A stretch of 64,000 nt of DNA, from the NCBI RefSeq assembly GCF_910592395.1, contig NC_088308.1, positions 620,001 through 684,000 of the forward strand, given 5' to 3'. The number at the start of each line of letters is the position of its first letter. Positions within the stretch are counted from its first letter, which is position 1. The stretch is from Lineus longissimus (lineage: Eukaryota > Nemertea > Pilidiophora > Heteronemertea > Lineidae). Shown here one piece after another: positions 1-10,803 of the stretch. The translations under genes were made by a program, and so were the position numbers. The notes under the pieces are model-generated. The model worked only from the letters and a program-made list of their open reading frames with translations. It was not told the DNA's origin and made no database searches.

Positions 1-2802
1 TTTCTAATCATCGCACTTGGTTGGCCTAATTTATTGACTGGGAACATTTTCAAAATATCCTATATCGATAAGAAGTAGAAAACATGTCGGCTGTGGATTG
101 AAGCCTTCCATTGGTAGCCATGCAGTATGTTGTTGGTTCAGCTCCTACAAGAGATTTGGGGGTCACGATATTAGAGATCTTTCATCTCCCGTCTTGGTCC
201 CTACCACCAAAATACCACAGCGGGACTGTCAGTCTGGAAGGCATCTTGTCAGTCTAAAGGAGTTTTGACTACTTTGAAATTTCAAACTTGTTCCAGGCGG
301 AACTTTATAATACCAGTCTTGTTTTTACAGCCCAATTAATCACATATAATGAAATAACATACAAGCCTATAACTATTACTGAAATGCGAACACGCTATTA
401 CAAGATATGTAACAATAGAATTTGTTTTAGAAAGTCACTGGACTCTACATATACATGTTCTTGTACACATATTCTGATGTAGTTTATAGGGTAAAATGGT
501 GAGACTGACATCTTAAATGAAGACATGAAAATCGTCAGTAGAATGACGCCATGCATATTCAATTCCAGTTTACGAGAGATTTCAAAAGAGAGATTGTGTC
601 AATTTATTTGCCGACGTAGGTTTGGGTTGGAAAATTTCTCTCTCAAACATATCGATTTGACACCCGCTCATGAAATAAACTAGAAAATGTGTCAGTTCTT
701 ATCAACCTTCAATGATTTCAATCGGGTTCTCTCTATTGATTTGAACAAGGTCGAATTATTCCTCTTCTATCAAACACATGCTGGGTTCACAGCCAGGCAA
801 GATAAAGTTCCTGGAGAGATTGAAATGAGTGGCCTAACCGGTAAGGCCAATGAAATGGTTGTCACCTGATTGAACATTGATTTATGATATTCTCATCCAT
901 CTTTATGTATACACTGATGATGATCATACCTCAATACCAAGTCATTTTACTTCAGCAACAGTTCTTTCCACTTGCCTGACCTTTGTAAGAATCCAACCCT
1001 CAGGTCCAGAGAGTAAGAATACTTAATTGTATTTTGACAAGCACAAAGTCAATCGATTCTAAACTACAGTATCCCTTGATGGCTAATGCTATTATGATTG
1101 TAAAGGCTATCATCGATTACAAGGCAGACAGATGGCCACTTTAAACAAACCAGCTGCGGGCCAACCACTAATTTCTTCTGTAACCTTGTTATAGGATCAT
1201 CAATGTGTATGGCAGACTCGTCTTTGATAACTGATCTGGAATCACAAACTTCTGCTAATTTGAAGCCTAACGGTTATGGTGTCCATTCACCAACGACGGT
1301 AGATCGGCATGCTGTTGATCTATTCAGTCTTATTCTGCTTATGCCGCCTGATGAAATTGGTATTCTATCACGACTTCCTTCACAAGGACAATGCGGTGTA
1401 ACTATCAAGAAGTATACCAGCAATAATTAATACAACCAAACCGATGTGTTCCGTAAAGAGCCCTCACCTTTTCAATCAGATGAGAAACCGAGTTGAAGTG
1501 TGATTGATATTGACTAAAGCAGTTGACATAGCCGGGAAATGAACTTTTCGTGACGAGTGAACAGCCTAGACGCGAGATGAGGATGATCAGTTTCAGATGG
1601 TGCAAATTTGTATTTAATTTCCTTGACGATGTTGGTAAATTTACAGAGTGAACGATCTCGGTGACGTCATCTTTAAAGTTAATGAATTCAAGCTTAGATA
1701 AGTAAGGCTGTTGATGTCATGACGGGTATGAAAAGGTCAGAAATGTATTACAATTGAGCTAGTTCTCAATCATTTTCAATTAGCACATCAATAATTGTCA
1801 AATATTATTTAGGTTTCCATGTGTTTGCCCGACACCAAGATTATGCGATATCAGCTGTTTGTCCTAGACGTGTTACATAACAGATAAAAGGCTGTTTACA
1901 AAAGGTCACTGACCATGACATTATAATTAATCATGATTTTCAACGAACATGTTTGTCAGTGACATGTACATTTACATACCAATTCAGTAAGGATGGTACA
2001 GAGGTAAGAGTTAGTGAATTGACTCTCCTCACATCAGTGTGTTCCTACTGATTTGATTCTCAATCTCAACCATTTTCGGCTGAGGGAACGAATACCATGG
2101 CCCAAAAGAGAGCTTCTCAACACCCTGCAGGGCGGACGGCAAAGCTAAAATGATTTCACTCTGGACTCTTCAAATTCTCTTCTCATCACCTTGGTCCGTA
2201 AAGTTATTTCACCAATTTCCTTTGCGATTGAACTTCGCTGCCAGCTGTCAACATGGATACTCTGTGTTTTTGTGAAATATTTAGTTTGCAGCCATGTGTT
2301 TCTGCAGTCCATCAGCATTTCAAACCAAGCTGTTTATTGATCGAGTTAATCATTTCAGCTCGACTGAGTGACGTGGCGAATCCCATCCTTGTTCGCTAGG
2401 GCAAAGATCCACGTCAAGATTATCACTCATTTCTTGAAACAACTCGTGAGCTGACAGAACGTGTTTCGCATCATATCGAATCCAACTAAGATTTGAATCT
2501 TGAGTTGTTTTCAGAACTCATGATTGCACCTGATGAAGTAAAAGAAACAAGTTGAATTGATGTGCGTCTCGCCTTGGTTATGGTAATACCAAGAAACGTC
2601 ATCATCCCATCAATGGAGGGGAAGGATGGTGCTATGTCTGTCTAAAAGATGACAGACAAAGATGATCGGCTGTTTATCGAGTGCCTGTCATTGCAGTGAC
2701 TCCATCTCATTCTATTCCAACAATCCCCCACATGACAGGTTCTATAAATTTGATATGTATTATATTCCTTCGTGTAATACATGTCCATTTCTGTCGTTGC
2801 AG
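1..2802. other. Intergenic / 5' flank, no gene recognised
   Basis: No reading frame here resembles a known protein, and the longest open stretches (about 60-75 codons) have random-looking composition. A pyrimidine-rich tract ending in TTGCAG at 2797-2802 is a good splice acceptor directly before the glycosyltransferase coding exon. At least one untranslated 5' exon of that gene therefore probably lies somewhere in this stretch, but I could not place its donor. Confidence 0.5.
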
Positions 2803-2814
2803 GCTGATTGAACA

Positions 2815-4500
2815 ATGATCCGCGAGGTCCTCTATTATTCCATGATGCGAACCATTCCACGTGTTGTCATCCTACTCCTTGTCCTCTCCTTTGCCATGCT
2901 GCTTCTAATCTCGCGCTGCGGCGTCGAGATGGACTACACGCTACAGAGCCATCCACCGGGCACCCCAAGGCGGGAATATTACCTCCATATGTTGGAGGAT
3001 CAGAATAGCGTCCACGGGAAGGAGATTCAAAAACTGAAAGAACAGATCGCTGCTTTACAGGAGGAAGTACGGCATCGGGCGGGAAAGATTTCCCGCGTTA
3101 TGAAAAATGCTGTGGGACCAAATTCCGATGATGCAGAGGGTGGCGAGGAGGAAACCTTTGGTGTGAATCACAAAGTGGAGAAGCGACGTGATACAGGGGT
3201 TCAACAAATGTCCATTCCTTTACAGAGTTCGAGTGATTTAGGAAAGTACATCCAGCAGAAAGTAAAGGAGTCGGAAATTGTCACTGGTGTGAGTTTGAAC
3301 ACGGAGTATGATCTGACGGCGTTTTATCGTTTTACCCTTAATCGTGTTTATCTGTCTCATCTGGGATTAGGGAAGCGTGTTGTTGAGAGACCCATTGGGT
3401 TCAAAAAGAAAGACCTTCACGAAGTCTTGGTGCTGGCTCTGGAGACACTCAATAAAAACCGAGGGACAAAGCCTCTTTTTACTGGGGATCATTTTGTAGA
3501 AGGTCTTTATAGGACAGAACAATCAATGGGGACACATTATGAGCTATTTTTCCGCAATATTGATATGACAGCGGAACATGGATATCGCAGATTAGTGCTG
3601 ACTCGGCCGTATGCGCCCCTGCAGCTTGTGCTCGACAACACAACAGAAACCGATGACGAAGTCATCAATTTGATACTGCCGTTATCCGCTTCACGTATTG
3701 ATACATTTCGGACATTCATGGACTACTTTAAGCGGGTGTGTATAAAAGCTGACAAACGTATCTTCCTGACGATTGTGTATTTTGGCTCCTATCATTTAGA
3801 TACAGTAAAAGCAGTCATTTCAACAATTGAAAGATTATTCAAATTTCGACTCATAAAGTTAGTGCCATTGAATGAAACATTTAGCCGAGGGCGTGGCCTA
3901 CAAGTCGGTGTACAGAGTTGGACTAAAGGTGACGTTCTCATGTTCTTATGTGACGTTGATATCATTTTCACGACAGAGTTTCTCGAAAGGTGTCGCCTTA
4001 ATGCATTCAAAGGTACTAAAGTCTACTACCCCATGGTATTCAGCTTATATAACCCTAGCGTGGTCTACACGCTCCAGGACAACGATATCCCGCCGCGTGA
4101 TAGGCAGCTGGTCATATCAAAAGCTACGGGATTCTGGCGCGATTTTGGTTATGGCATGACGTGCCAGTACCGGTCAGACTTCCTCGCCATTGGCGGTTTT
4201 GAGGAAAAAATAACCGGTTGGGGGATGGAGGACGTGCTACTGTATCGTAAATATGTGAAAAGTCGTTATCTGGTTGTACGAGCGCCTGATCCTGGAATCT
4301 TCCACATGTGGCATGAGAAACATTGTGATCCTGAGCTTCCTGTCGACCAGTATAGAGCGTGCATCCAGTCCCGCGCCCTGAACGAGGCCTCTCACGAACA
4401 GCTCGGCATGTTGGCCTTTAAAAATGAACTGGAGCAGTATAAAGAAAAGAAAGAAAACCGGGAAAAACAACAGAGCCATATCGTACCTGTCCATACGTAG
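2815..4500 (+). CDS. CSGALNACT: Chondroitin sulfate N-acetylgalactosaminyltransferase (CSGALNACT1/2-like)
   Basis: A 561-aa type II Golgi membrane enzyme that adds GalNAc to the proteoglycan linkage tetrasaccharide or to growing chondroitin chains. The N-terminus has a short cytoplasmic tail and a hydrophobic anchor at about residues 14-35, followed by a coiled-coil-like stem (about 61-90, rich in K/E/Q/L). The catalytic part (about 300-535) holds the metal-binding DVD at 380-382, the FWRDFGYGMTCQYRSDF block, GWGMED at about 468-473, and FHMWHEKHC. These match the vertebrate family closely, and the length is near the usual 530-545 aa. The whole protein is in one exon. The acceptor at 2802 puts a spliced untranslated exon upstream, and 12 nt separate it from the ATG. 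The subfamily (1 or 2) is not decided. Chondroitin synthases (CHSY) are less likely because they are longer and carry an additional N-terminal transferase domain. Confidence 0.95.
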   Translation: MIREVLYYSMMRTIPRVVILLLVLSFAMLLLISRCGVEMDYTLQSHPPGTPRREYYLHMLEDQNSVHGKEIQKLKEQIAALQEEVRHRAGKISRVMKNAVGPNSDDAEGGEEETFGVNHKVEKRRDTGVQQMSIPLQSSSDLGKYIQQKVKESEIVTGVSLNTEYDLTAFYRFTLNRVYLSHLGLGKRVVERPIGFKKKDLHEVLVLALETLNKNRGTKPLFTGDHFVEGLYRTEQSMGTHYELFFRNIDMTAEHGYRRLVLTRPYAPLQLVLDNTTETDDEVINLILPLSASRIDTFRTFMDYFKRVCIKADKRIFLTIVYFGSYHLDTVKAVISTIERLFKFRLIKLVPLNETFSRGRGLQVGVQSWTKGDVLMFLCDVDIIFTTEFLERCRLNAFKGTKVYYPMVFSLYNPSVVYTLQDNDIPPRDRQLVISKATGFWRDFGYGMTCQYRSDFLAIGGFEEKITGWGMEDVLLYRKYVKSRYLVVRAPDPGIFHMWHEKHCDPELPVDQYRACIQSRALNEASHEQLGMLAFKNELEQYKEKKENREKQQSHIVPVHT

Positions 4501-7500
4501 GATATCCATGCATGCTATTTTCGCCCTACCATGTTCTCATTGAAAACACTGCCATTCGAAACTATTTTAGAGACATCAGCGTAACTAGTGAGACGAAATT
4601 TCTTTCACTGTGACCTGCGACGTGGCCTTGAATGTGGCGATCAATTGGGCGTATTTACCATATCAGCATTCAGAGGTACTCTGTCCGTAACATCCCCTTG
4701 GTGTGATGGAGTCCGAATCGGCGGAGTGGAATCGAGGCTCGAGGCGGAGTCCAGGTTGGCGGAGTGGATCCGAGGGTCAAGATGCCACGTTCAAACCACG
4801 ATCGTTATATTTTCATGGCTATGTCACAGGTCGAAATGACAGAAACGGCTTATTCGCGGAGCGCTTAACTGTACCATTCCAGTTTTTTTAGCAAAGTGCC
4901 GTAATATATGCATTTAAATTCCATCAACAATTTGAACGCACATTTCCAGCAAGGTCGATTTTAAAACCTTGAGTAAGGCAACAGTATCAAAATCATCAGA
5001 CAGATCACAGAAAGCTGGCACTTTTTCAGTTTACCGTTCAAATGGTTACAGTTGATCAATCTGTTGTCTCGAATGCTGTTATTTTTATGCGTGTCGAGAT
5101 TTTATATGAGTTCTCACCCTTGCTTCGTGTTATTCCTGGTATTGATGACATGTAAAGAATTTTCAAGAATATTTTGTCCGCGCTCAGGTGAGTTATACTT
5201 TTCGGGTTATGAATAGATAAACTTTAGAGAAACGGAGGTGCATTATCAGCGTCTGACATGAAATGGTTACTATAAGTACACTGTAGCTTTAACTGTTTGC
5301 CATACTTTGCCATTTACTGACTAGCAATTATTAGCTCGAGTTATTCAGCAATTTATTGAAGTAGCACCACCAGCTCCCTAGACATGTCGGACATGACACA
5401 TCGCGCTTGGTGACGGAATAATGAGATTTTCTCAACGATATACTCCATGAACTTTAATTATTGCTGTCACCGAGTCTCAACAGAAAAAGGAGTTGTCTCA
5501 AGAATGCTTGGCAGGCATTTATAACATGAGTACCCGAAATTTTGTAAACTGTCACGTGTACATTTTTCGATGCATCACGAAAACTTCTTCTTTACAAGAT
5601 CAGCATTTCAGATTCAAGAGTTTTGTAGAATCTTGTAGCGTAAACTTTATCAGTACTGACTTGATTGGCATTTATCTTGAGACAAGACTAAATGGCAGGG
5701 AGATAAATTCAATTTTGATCCTCAAATTTTATTGTATTTTGATCTGCACTTGAAGCATTTAAATTTCTTTTCGCTGCTGTTCATTTCTGTTGGTTTACTA
5801 TGTCGAATCTGATGTCTTCATTGTAAATGAGACAACAACACGGACGAAGGAAATAAGACATTTTCTCACCTTCAACCTAATGTTTGAATGTCATATTCTC
5901 AATTGACAGACTTCCCTCACCACTTGTATCTCAAGTGAATATATCCATCCCACTTGAATCGTGACAGAATTAGGTGCACCAACATTGTGAAAGTCACTAG
6001 GTTCTTAAAGGAGGAGAAGCATGCGATGATATCAGGCCAGCATTAGTATAGTTAGCAGAAATCTTGTAGGAAGGGTAGTTCTCTATTTGAAAATGTACAC
6101 AAACATTGCGAACATTTTCAGGTGTATATATGTGGCACCCTCTATGCAGAGAAATGTGTACTTATAATAAGTGCTGTTCCGACAGCTCTCACTACTCCCC
6201 CTTTAAATGATCCTTTGATTGACATGTATGATCACGCACTTGCTTCCCGACACACCCAATCATTTTCCGTTCGTGTTATTCAAAGATCCATCTTTATCCG
6301 ATGGAACATCACCAATCTTCTTCCAATCAGACACGCTGAATGCTGCGGGTGATGAATATTTCACAGACGGTACGGACTTTAAATTCATATCGGACACCTA
6401 GACATGGGCCAATCCATCACCTCATACTTGATTTGAAATGATACCATAATCGCACGGATGATGCTGTAGACCTGCTTCAGCTTTGAATAGAGAATCTGGG
6501 CGATATAAATAAAGACTAGCAAATGCTTTTATCCGGAACTCCATGTACATTCACACTTGGCATTCCTGTACAAAATTGAAGTAAAAGCATTTGCTGGTCT
6601 TTATTCATATCATCCATTGTGTCGAGATTCCAAGGGTTCCACTTTAAATTGATAAATGTGGGCTCAGCCTACGATTGAGAATCATCTTGAAGCTGACAGT
6701 CAAATCTACTATCGAGGGTAAGGCCCGCAATGCCGAGCACGTGGGAATGTTTGGGATGTGATATTCCGCTTAGTGCTGATGGGGAAGCCAGTCATGTCTC
6801 GCCAAATTTGCACCCCCATGTTTTGGATGATTGGTCTCGAGATATTGCCAGGCGGACACAATTGAACAGGTGGTAGAATGTCTGTGTTGATTTTCTGATT
6901 CATTCTAGCGCTGCCTTCTGTCAAAGAACTTGAGCGAACTTCATAACAGTGCCCTCCCGATAACCAACCTGAATGCTCTCGTCTATGTCGGCTCTTTATT
7001 TTAGTCATTGGAGTTTTTTGCCGTTATAGTTCTGTGTATTATAGACGATTGATGTCTCACTGCCTACTATGTCTGATAAATAAATTATATTTTATGATAC
7101 TTCTTTGTTGTTTTTCTTCGTTGAGATTAGGCACTACGTGATTTGATGCTGCCAATGTCTTCATTGCACCGATTAGGTCACCACCATACTTCTCATAGCT
7201 TGGACACATGCAAGTCAAGTCCAGTTATGTGTAGAAGACAAGCTAAACTGACCAGTTTACTTGACCCAGAAAACTGTCGATTGTGTATTAGTTTGTCCTC
7301 TACCCCTCTTGTTGTACAGTCTCCAAGCAAAGTCCTTAAAGCCATATCTACTTTCAAAGGCCCTATCCACTACTGTCCGATCTCATGAAGGAAGTCAAGG
7401 AAAAACAAAAGATAAAACGAACGAATCATCATATATTTGTTTATGACTATTCTAATACTGATACAGTGGAATCTAAAATCACCCTCTCTGTAAGGGAAGC

Positions 7501-8175
7501 CATCCCATTCTGTCCATTTCTATTCATTTTGACCTCTGTAATCAGGTAGTTCTCTGTATTTGTCACACCCAACTTGGGCGTTCCAAATCAGTGTCCTCAT
7601 AGGAAGGGTGTCCTGCTCAGTGTTCGCTAAGAGAGGTTCCACTGTAATCTAAGTTTTGATTATCACCACTGTAAATAATGGTTTTGTTTTAAGTAATACT
7701 TTTTAAAATACCAAAACTGGTTAAACACACACAGAGTAATATGAAAAGTTGTCATCAGTGGGCTGATAATGAACACATTAGGTTAATGGAAGCACTTTAT
7801 ATAATCTAATCTGCAAGTCCACATGTGAAACCATGGAAGAGTGAGTGTAAAAACACTAACATAGATATCTGTAGTCTATGGAGCCGACTTCCACCTTCTG
7901 GCAAGACCAAACTGAGCAACACTTACGTCATTGTAAAAACCTACGATTGTGCTAAGAATATCACAGTGCTGCCATCTCTCCAACACTGAAACAACCAAAA
8001 GCTGGTGTAATGTGACCAGTCGAGCAGTAACACACAAGTGTTATCATGTTACAGTGGTTACCCTTACAAAAATCAATGTTCATCAACCTATAGATTAAAT
8101 TTTTTTGTACAAAATGGGCTGAGACACATTTTCTTTTCCAGTCTCTTTCGAGTAATCCACAGGGACAAGTTCATC
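4501..8175. other. Intergenic region between convergent genes
   Basis: This should hold the 3' UTR of the + strand GalNAc-transferase and that of the - strand fucosyltransferase. No further protein is recognised. A small degenerate repetition of a GCGGAGTGGA-like word lies at about 4718-4770. A MITE copy at 6498-6615 is listed separately. AATAAA words occur in the MITE and near 7080 but cannot be assigned. Confidence 0.5.
6498..6615. mobile_element. Hairpin MITE, family 1, copy 1
   Basis: A 118-bp element with roughly 34-bp terminal inverted repeats. The left end reads GGGCGATATAAATAAAGAC and the right end, reverse-complemented, GGATGATATGAATAAAGAC; both continue into a shared AGCAAATGCTTTTA-like stretch. 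Related copies lie at 39071-39187 and 60717-60834. It has no coding capacity, so it is a non-autonomous element. Confidence 0.85.
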
Positions 8176-9949
8176 CTAAAGCTCCTGCCCTGGTCTCTCT
8201 CTCATGGCCTCCATCCAGTAGTCATTGAACTTGCCCGGATTGGTCTCTCCAACCTGCAGCATCTTATTGATAGCAACAGCTTTACTGTAGGCTTGCCAGT
8301 AATCCTCGATCCAGTCAATTCGGCCAAGTTCTCCGGGTTGGCTAGCCTTTCTGAAGTACAAAACATGGACCATGAGAACAACAGCAAGAATGGGATGCAA
8401 TTATTTTAGTAAGAGGTCTGCAGTAATAGTGGATCATTTTCAAAACTGGGTGATACATGTGTAGATAACACAGGGTAAAGAGAAATTAAGTCTCCAAAAT
8501 CTATTAAAGGGGTGGTACTACTATGGTACCAATCTTTCAGACTCCCCATCACTCTGGTGAGTTTGGAATACACATCACCCCCCTAGCCAATTACCTTTTT
8601 TCTTTGAGATCTTCCAGAACTTGGTCTTGATCTAGAGATGGATGTGGGTGTGGTTGGTGGCAGTTGAGGTGGCTGTAGTGGGCTATCCTTGGTGGCATCA
8701 ATGGAACACTCGGGTCAGCATGGTGTTGTTTCTCATTCTGGAATCTCTCGCTGATCTTCTCACAAACATGGCATTCAAATCCCTGAAGAAAATTATACTT
8801 TCTTGGATCATTGTCATCATATGGTCTATTCTTCATATGGTTGACAAGTAACGAGTTTGTAATCCCACCAGCTTTCCGATACTCTAAGTATTTTTCATAC
8901 TCCTCATCATTAGAATCAAGTCTTAGTAAATATTCAGCAAGATCTTTAGGCGATGCAAAGTCATCAACAGTTATTACAGAATGCTCATCAGGCATCCAGT
9001 CTCTAACTTTTGTCGAACCCAAGTGGACAGGAACACCTCCTACGTGGAAGACCCTGAAAAGTTTCTCTGTCATGTAGTCATCACATAAAGCATTTTCAAA
9101 TGCCAAATGAAATTTGTATTTTGAAATTAAGTCAAGAAATTGTGGACTACCCATATGTTCCACTGGGTCTATCAGTTCTTTTGGTAAATCCTTATTGTGA
9201 AGACAAGCACCATACGAATCAACAGGAATATATTTCATAAGTTCCTCAACATAGGGATCACGATAAGAAGCAACGCCTCTGTGTGATTGGATATAAACAA
9301 CAGGAGCAAGTCCGTCTTTCCTGTGTTTATTTTTCACATCTATAGACAACGGCTTCCTTTCAATTAGATAATGTAAAGACGGCAGTGAGTACAAAGTCAA
9401 GGGGTAATCAGACTCTCTCTTGAACGTACTCGTGTGGTTAAAAAGACGAATCATGTTGGTGTGAGTCAGAAGGTGATTATTCATTGGCGATTCCTCATGC
9501 ACAAGAGCCCATTCATGGTGTTTCTTTCGTGGAATTGGCAGCTCTTCGCTATCAAAATCGGACCCATAAAAGATGATCCCACGTGTCTTTGCACGAGACA
9601 AGTGTTTACGATTGCTTGTCACACGACAGGACGCTTTAGGACATTGAAGAATCGAATTTTCCTTGTGAGTAAATAGTCTATGTGTCCACCAGAGAATTGT
9701 CGGAATATCGATCTGTGTATCCCTAACATATGGTGGCACATCTCCATCAGCATTTGACACATCAACTCCATCCTTTGTTGTTATTGTTGTTGACGACACA
9801 TTTCCTGAAGCCACATTCAAGATTTGTTTTGATGACGTGTGGGGTTCAAAAACCTCTTGATCGTTGATGTCATGCGTAGCGATCGTCATTTCCAAATTGT
9901 GTAAGACTCCACAAAGCACCAGCAACAGACCAGCACCATTGCCTCTCAT
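8176..9949 (-). CDS. FUT10/11: FUT10/FUT11-type fucosyltransferase
   Basis: Two coding exons, complement(8176..8350, 8595..9949), give 509 aa; human FUT10 and FUT11 are about 480-490 aa. The donor AAAAAG|GTAATT and acceptor TACTTCAG|A join in phase 2 and rebuild an Arg codon. Residues about 6-20 are hydrophobic (signal or anchor). The GT10 signature FENALCDDYMTEK lies at about 283-296, followed by VGGVPVHLGS. A C-terminal CHVC pair fits the FUT10/11 branch rather than the Lewis-type enzymes. Family knowledge: FUT10/11 are ER-resident and have been reported as protein O-fucosyltransferases acting on EMI domains. The gene is divergent from SEC24, with about 850 bp between start codons. The second exon also supplies a WIEDYWQAYSKA-like tail. 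Confidence 0.93.
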
Positions 9950-10779
9950 GATGGTGGCAGTAGAGACGAGAAATATGTGTTATCATCATCGCCACGTACC
10001 GCTTGTTTTCCTATTTATGGGCGCTGACATCTTGGATTTTAGACCACAATGCACCGCGAATTGCCGACGTGGCATGGACTGCGCATGCGTCCATACGGGC
10101 TATAAGTTTCCTGTACGTGGCGAAGTTGACAAAATCACCGCCAAATATCAGTCAAAAACAACTAATCCGTACTTGATATCGGTAAATATTGTGTTATATA
10201 TCATATTCCATCAACGGAGAAACGACGTACCGAAAACGACGATTGTGTGCCCTGTTTTACAGGTAAAAAAGGACCCATACTGAACAGCCGGTGTTCCTTG
10301 AGATTTTCGCCTGTGAAATGCATTGCCGACCACTGTACATTTTGTTCACGATTCATGAGACATGTCATTGTCATATGATGGATATAGGTTGTGGTCATTT
10401 TTTTGTCCCGGTAGTGGTTTGAATATGTAAGCTGCTTGCTGATTCGACAAAGGCAAACCAGAACTCAGAACCCAAACAAAAGAAAAGTGCACACTCGGAA
10501 CACGCTGGAAGAAGGCCTAGCTAGCATGCTAGGGTAGGCTAAGATGCATTCACTTCGGACAGTGCCATAAACCACGGTGACCCTTTGTTGCAGGTGATTG
10601 GTCGCATGACTAGTCGGCACCCAAACAAACTTATTGACCGAAATATTGTGTCGAGACATGACTGTGGGTGGGGTATAAATAAGTGGGTTTTTGAATACCA
10701 TTTGGTACAATTTGGACCATTCCTATTTTTGACATCAATAGACTTCATCACAATATCATAATTGCGTATTTCTTTTCAG
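9950..10779. promoter_or_regulatory. Divergent FUT10/11 - SEC24 intergenic promoter region
   Basis: The start codons of the - strand fucosyltransferase (9949) and + strand SEC24 (10804) face away from each other across this stretch. A TATAAA at 10674-10679 (GGGTATAAATAAG context) lies about 105 bp before the SEC24 coding exon. A pyrimidine tract ending in CAG at 10779 looks like a splice acceptor, which would imply an upstream untranslated exon instead. A possible donor, ACAG|GTAAAA, is near 10261. Which start is used cannot be told from sequence. Confidence 0.4.
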
Positions 10780-10803
10780 AACTTCGCCTAGGACATCAAT
10801 GTT

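Noticed and set aside
6709-7008. 99-codon - strand open frame
   Set aside because: No known domain, no splice or poly(A) context, and ordinary composition for random open sequence.
8642-9676. Open frames on the + strand within 8600-9700
   Set aside because: They are antisense to the well-supported fucosyltransferase exon and have no family resemblance.
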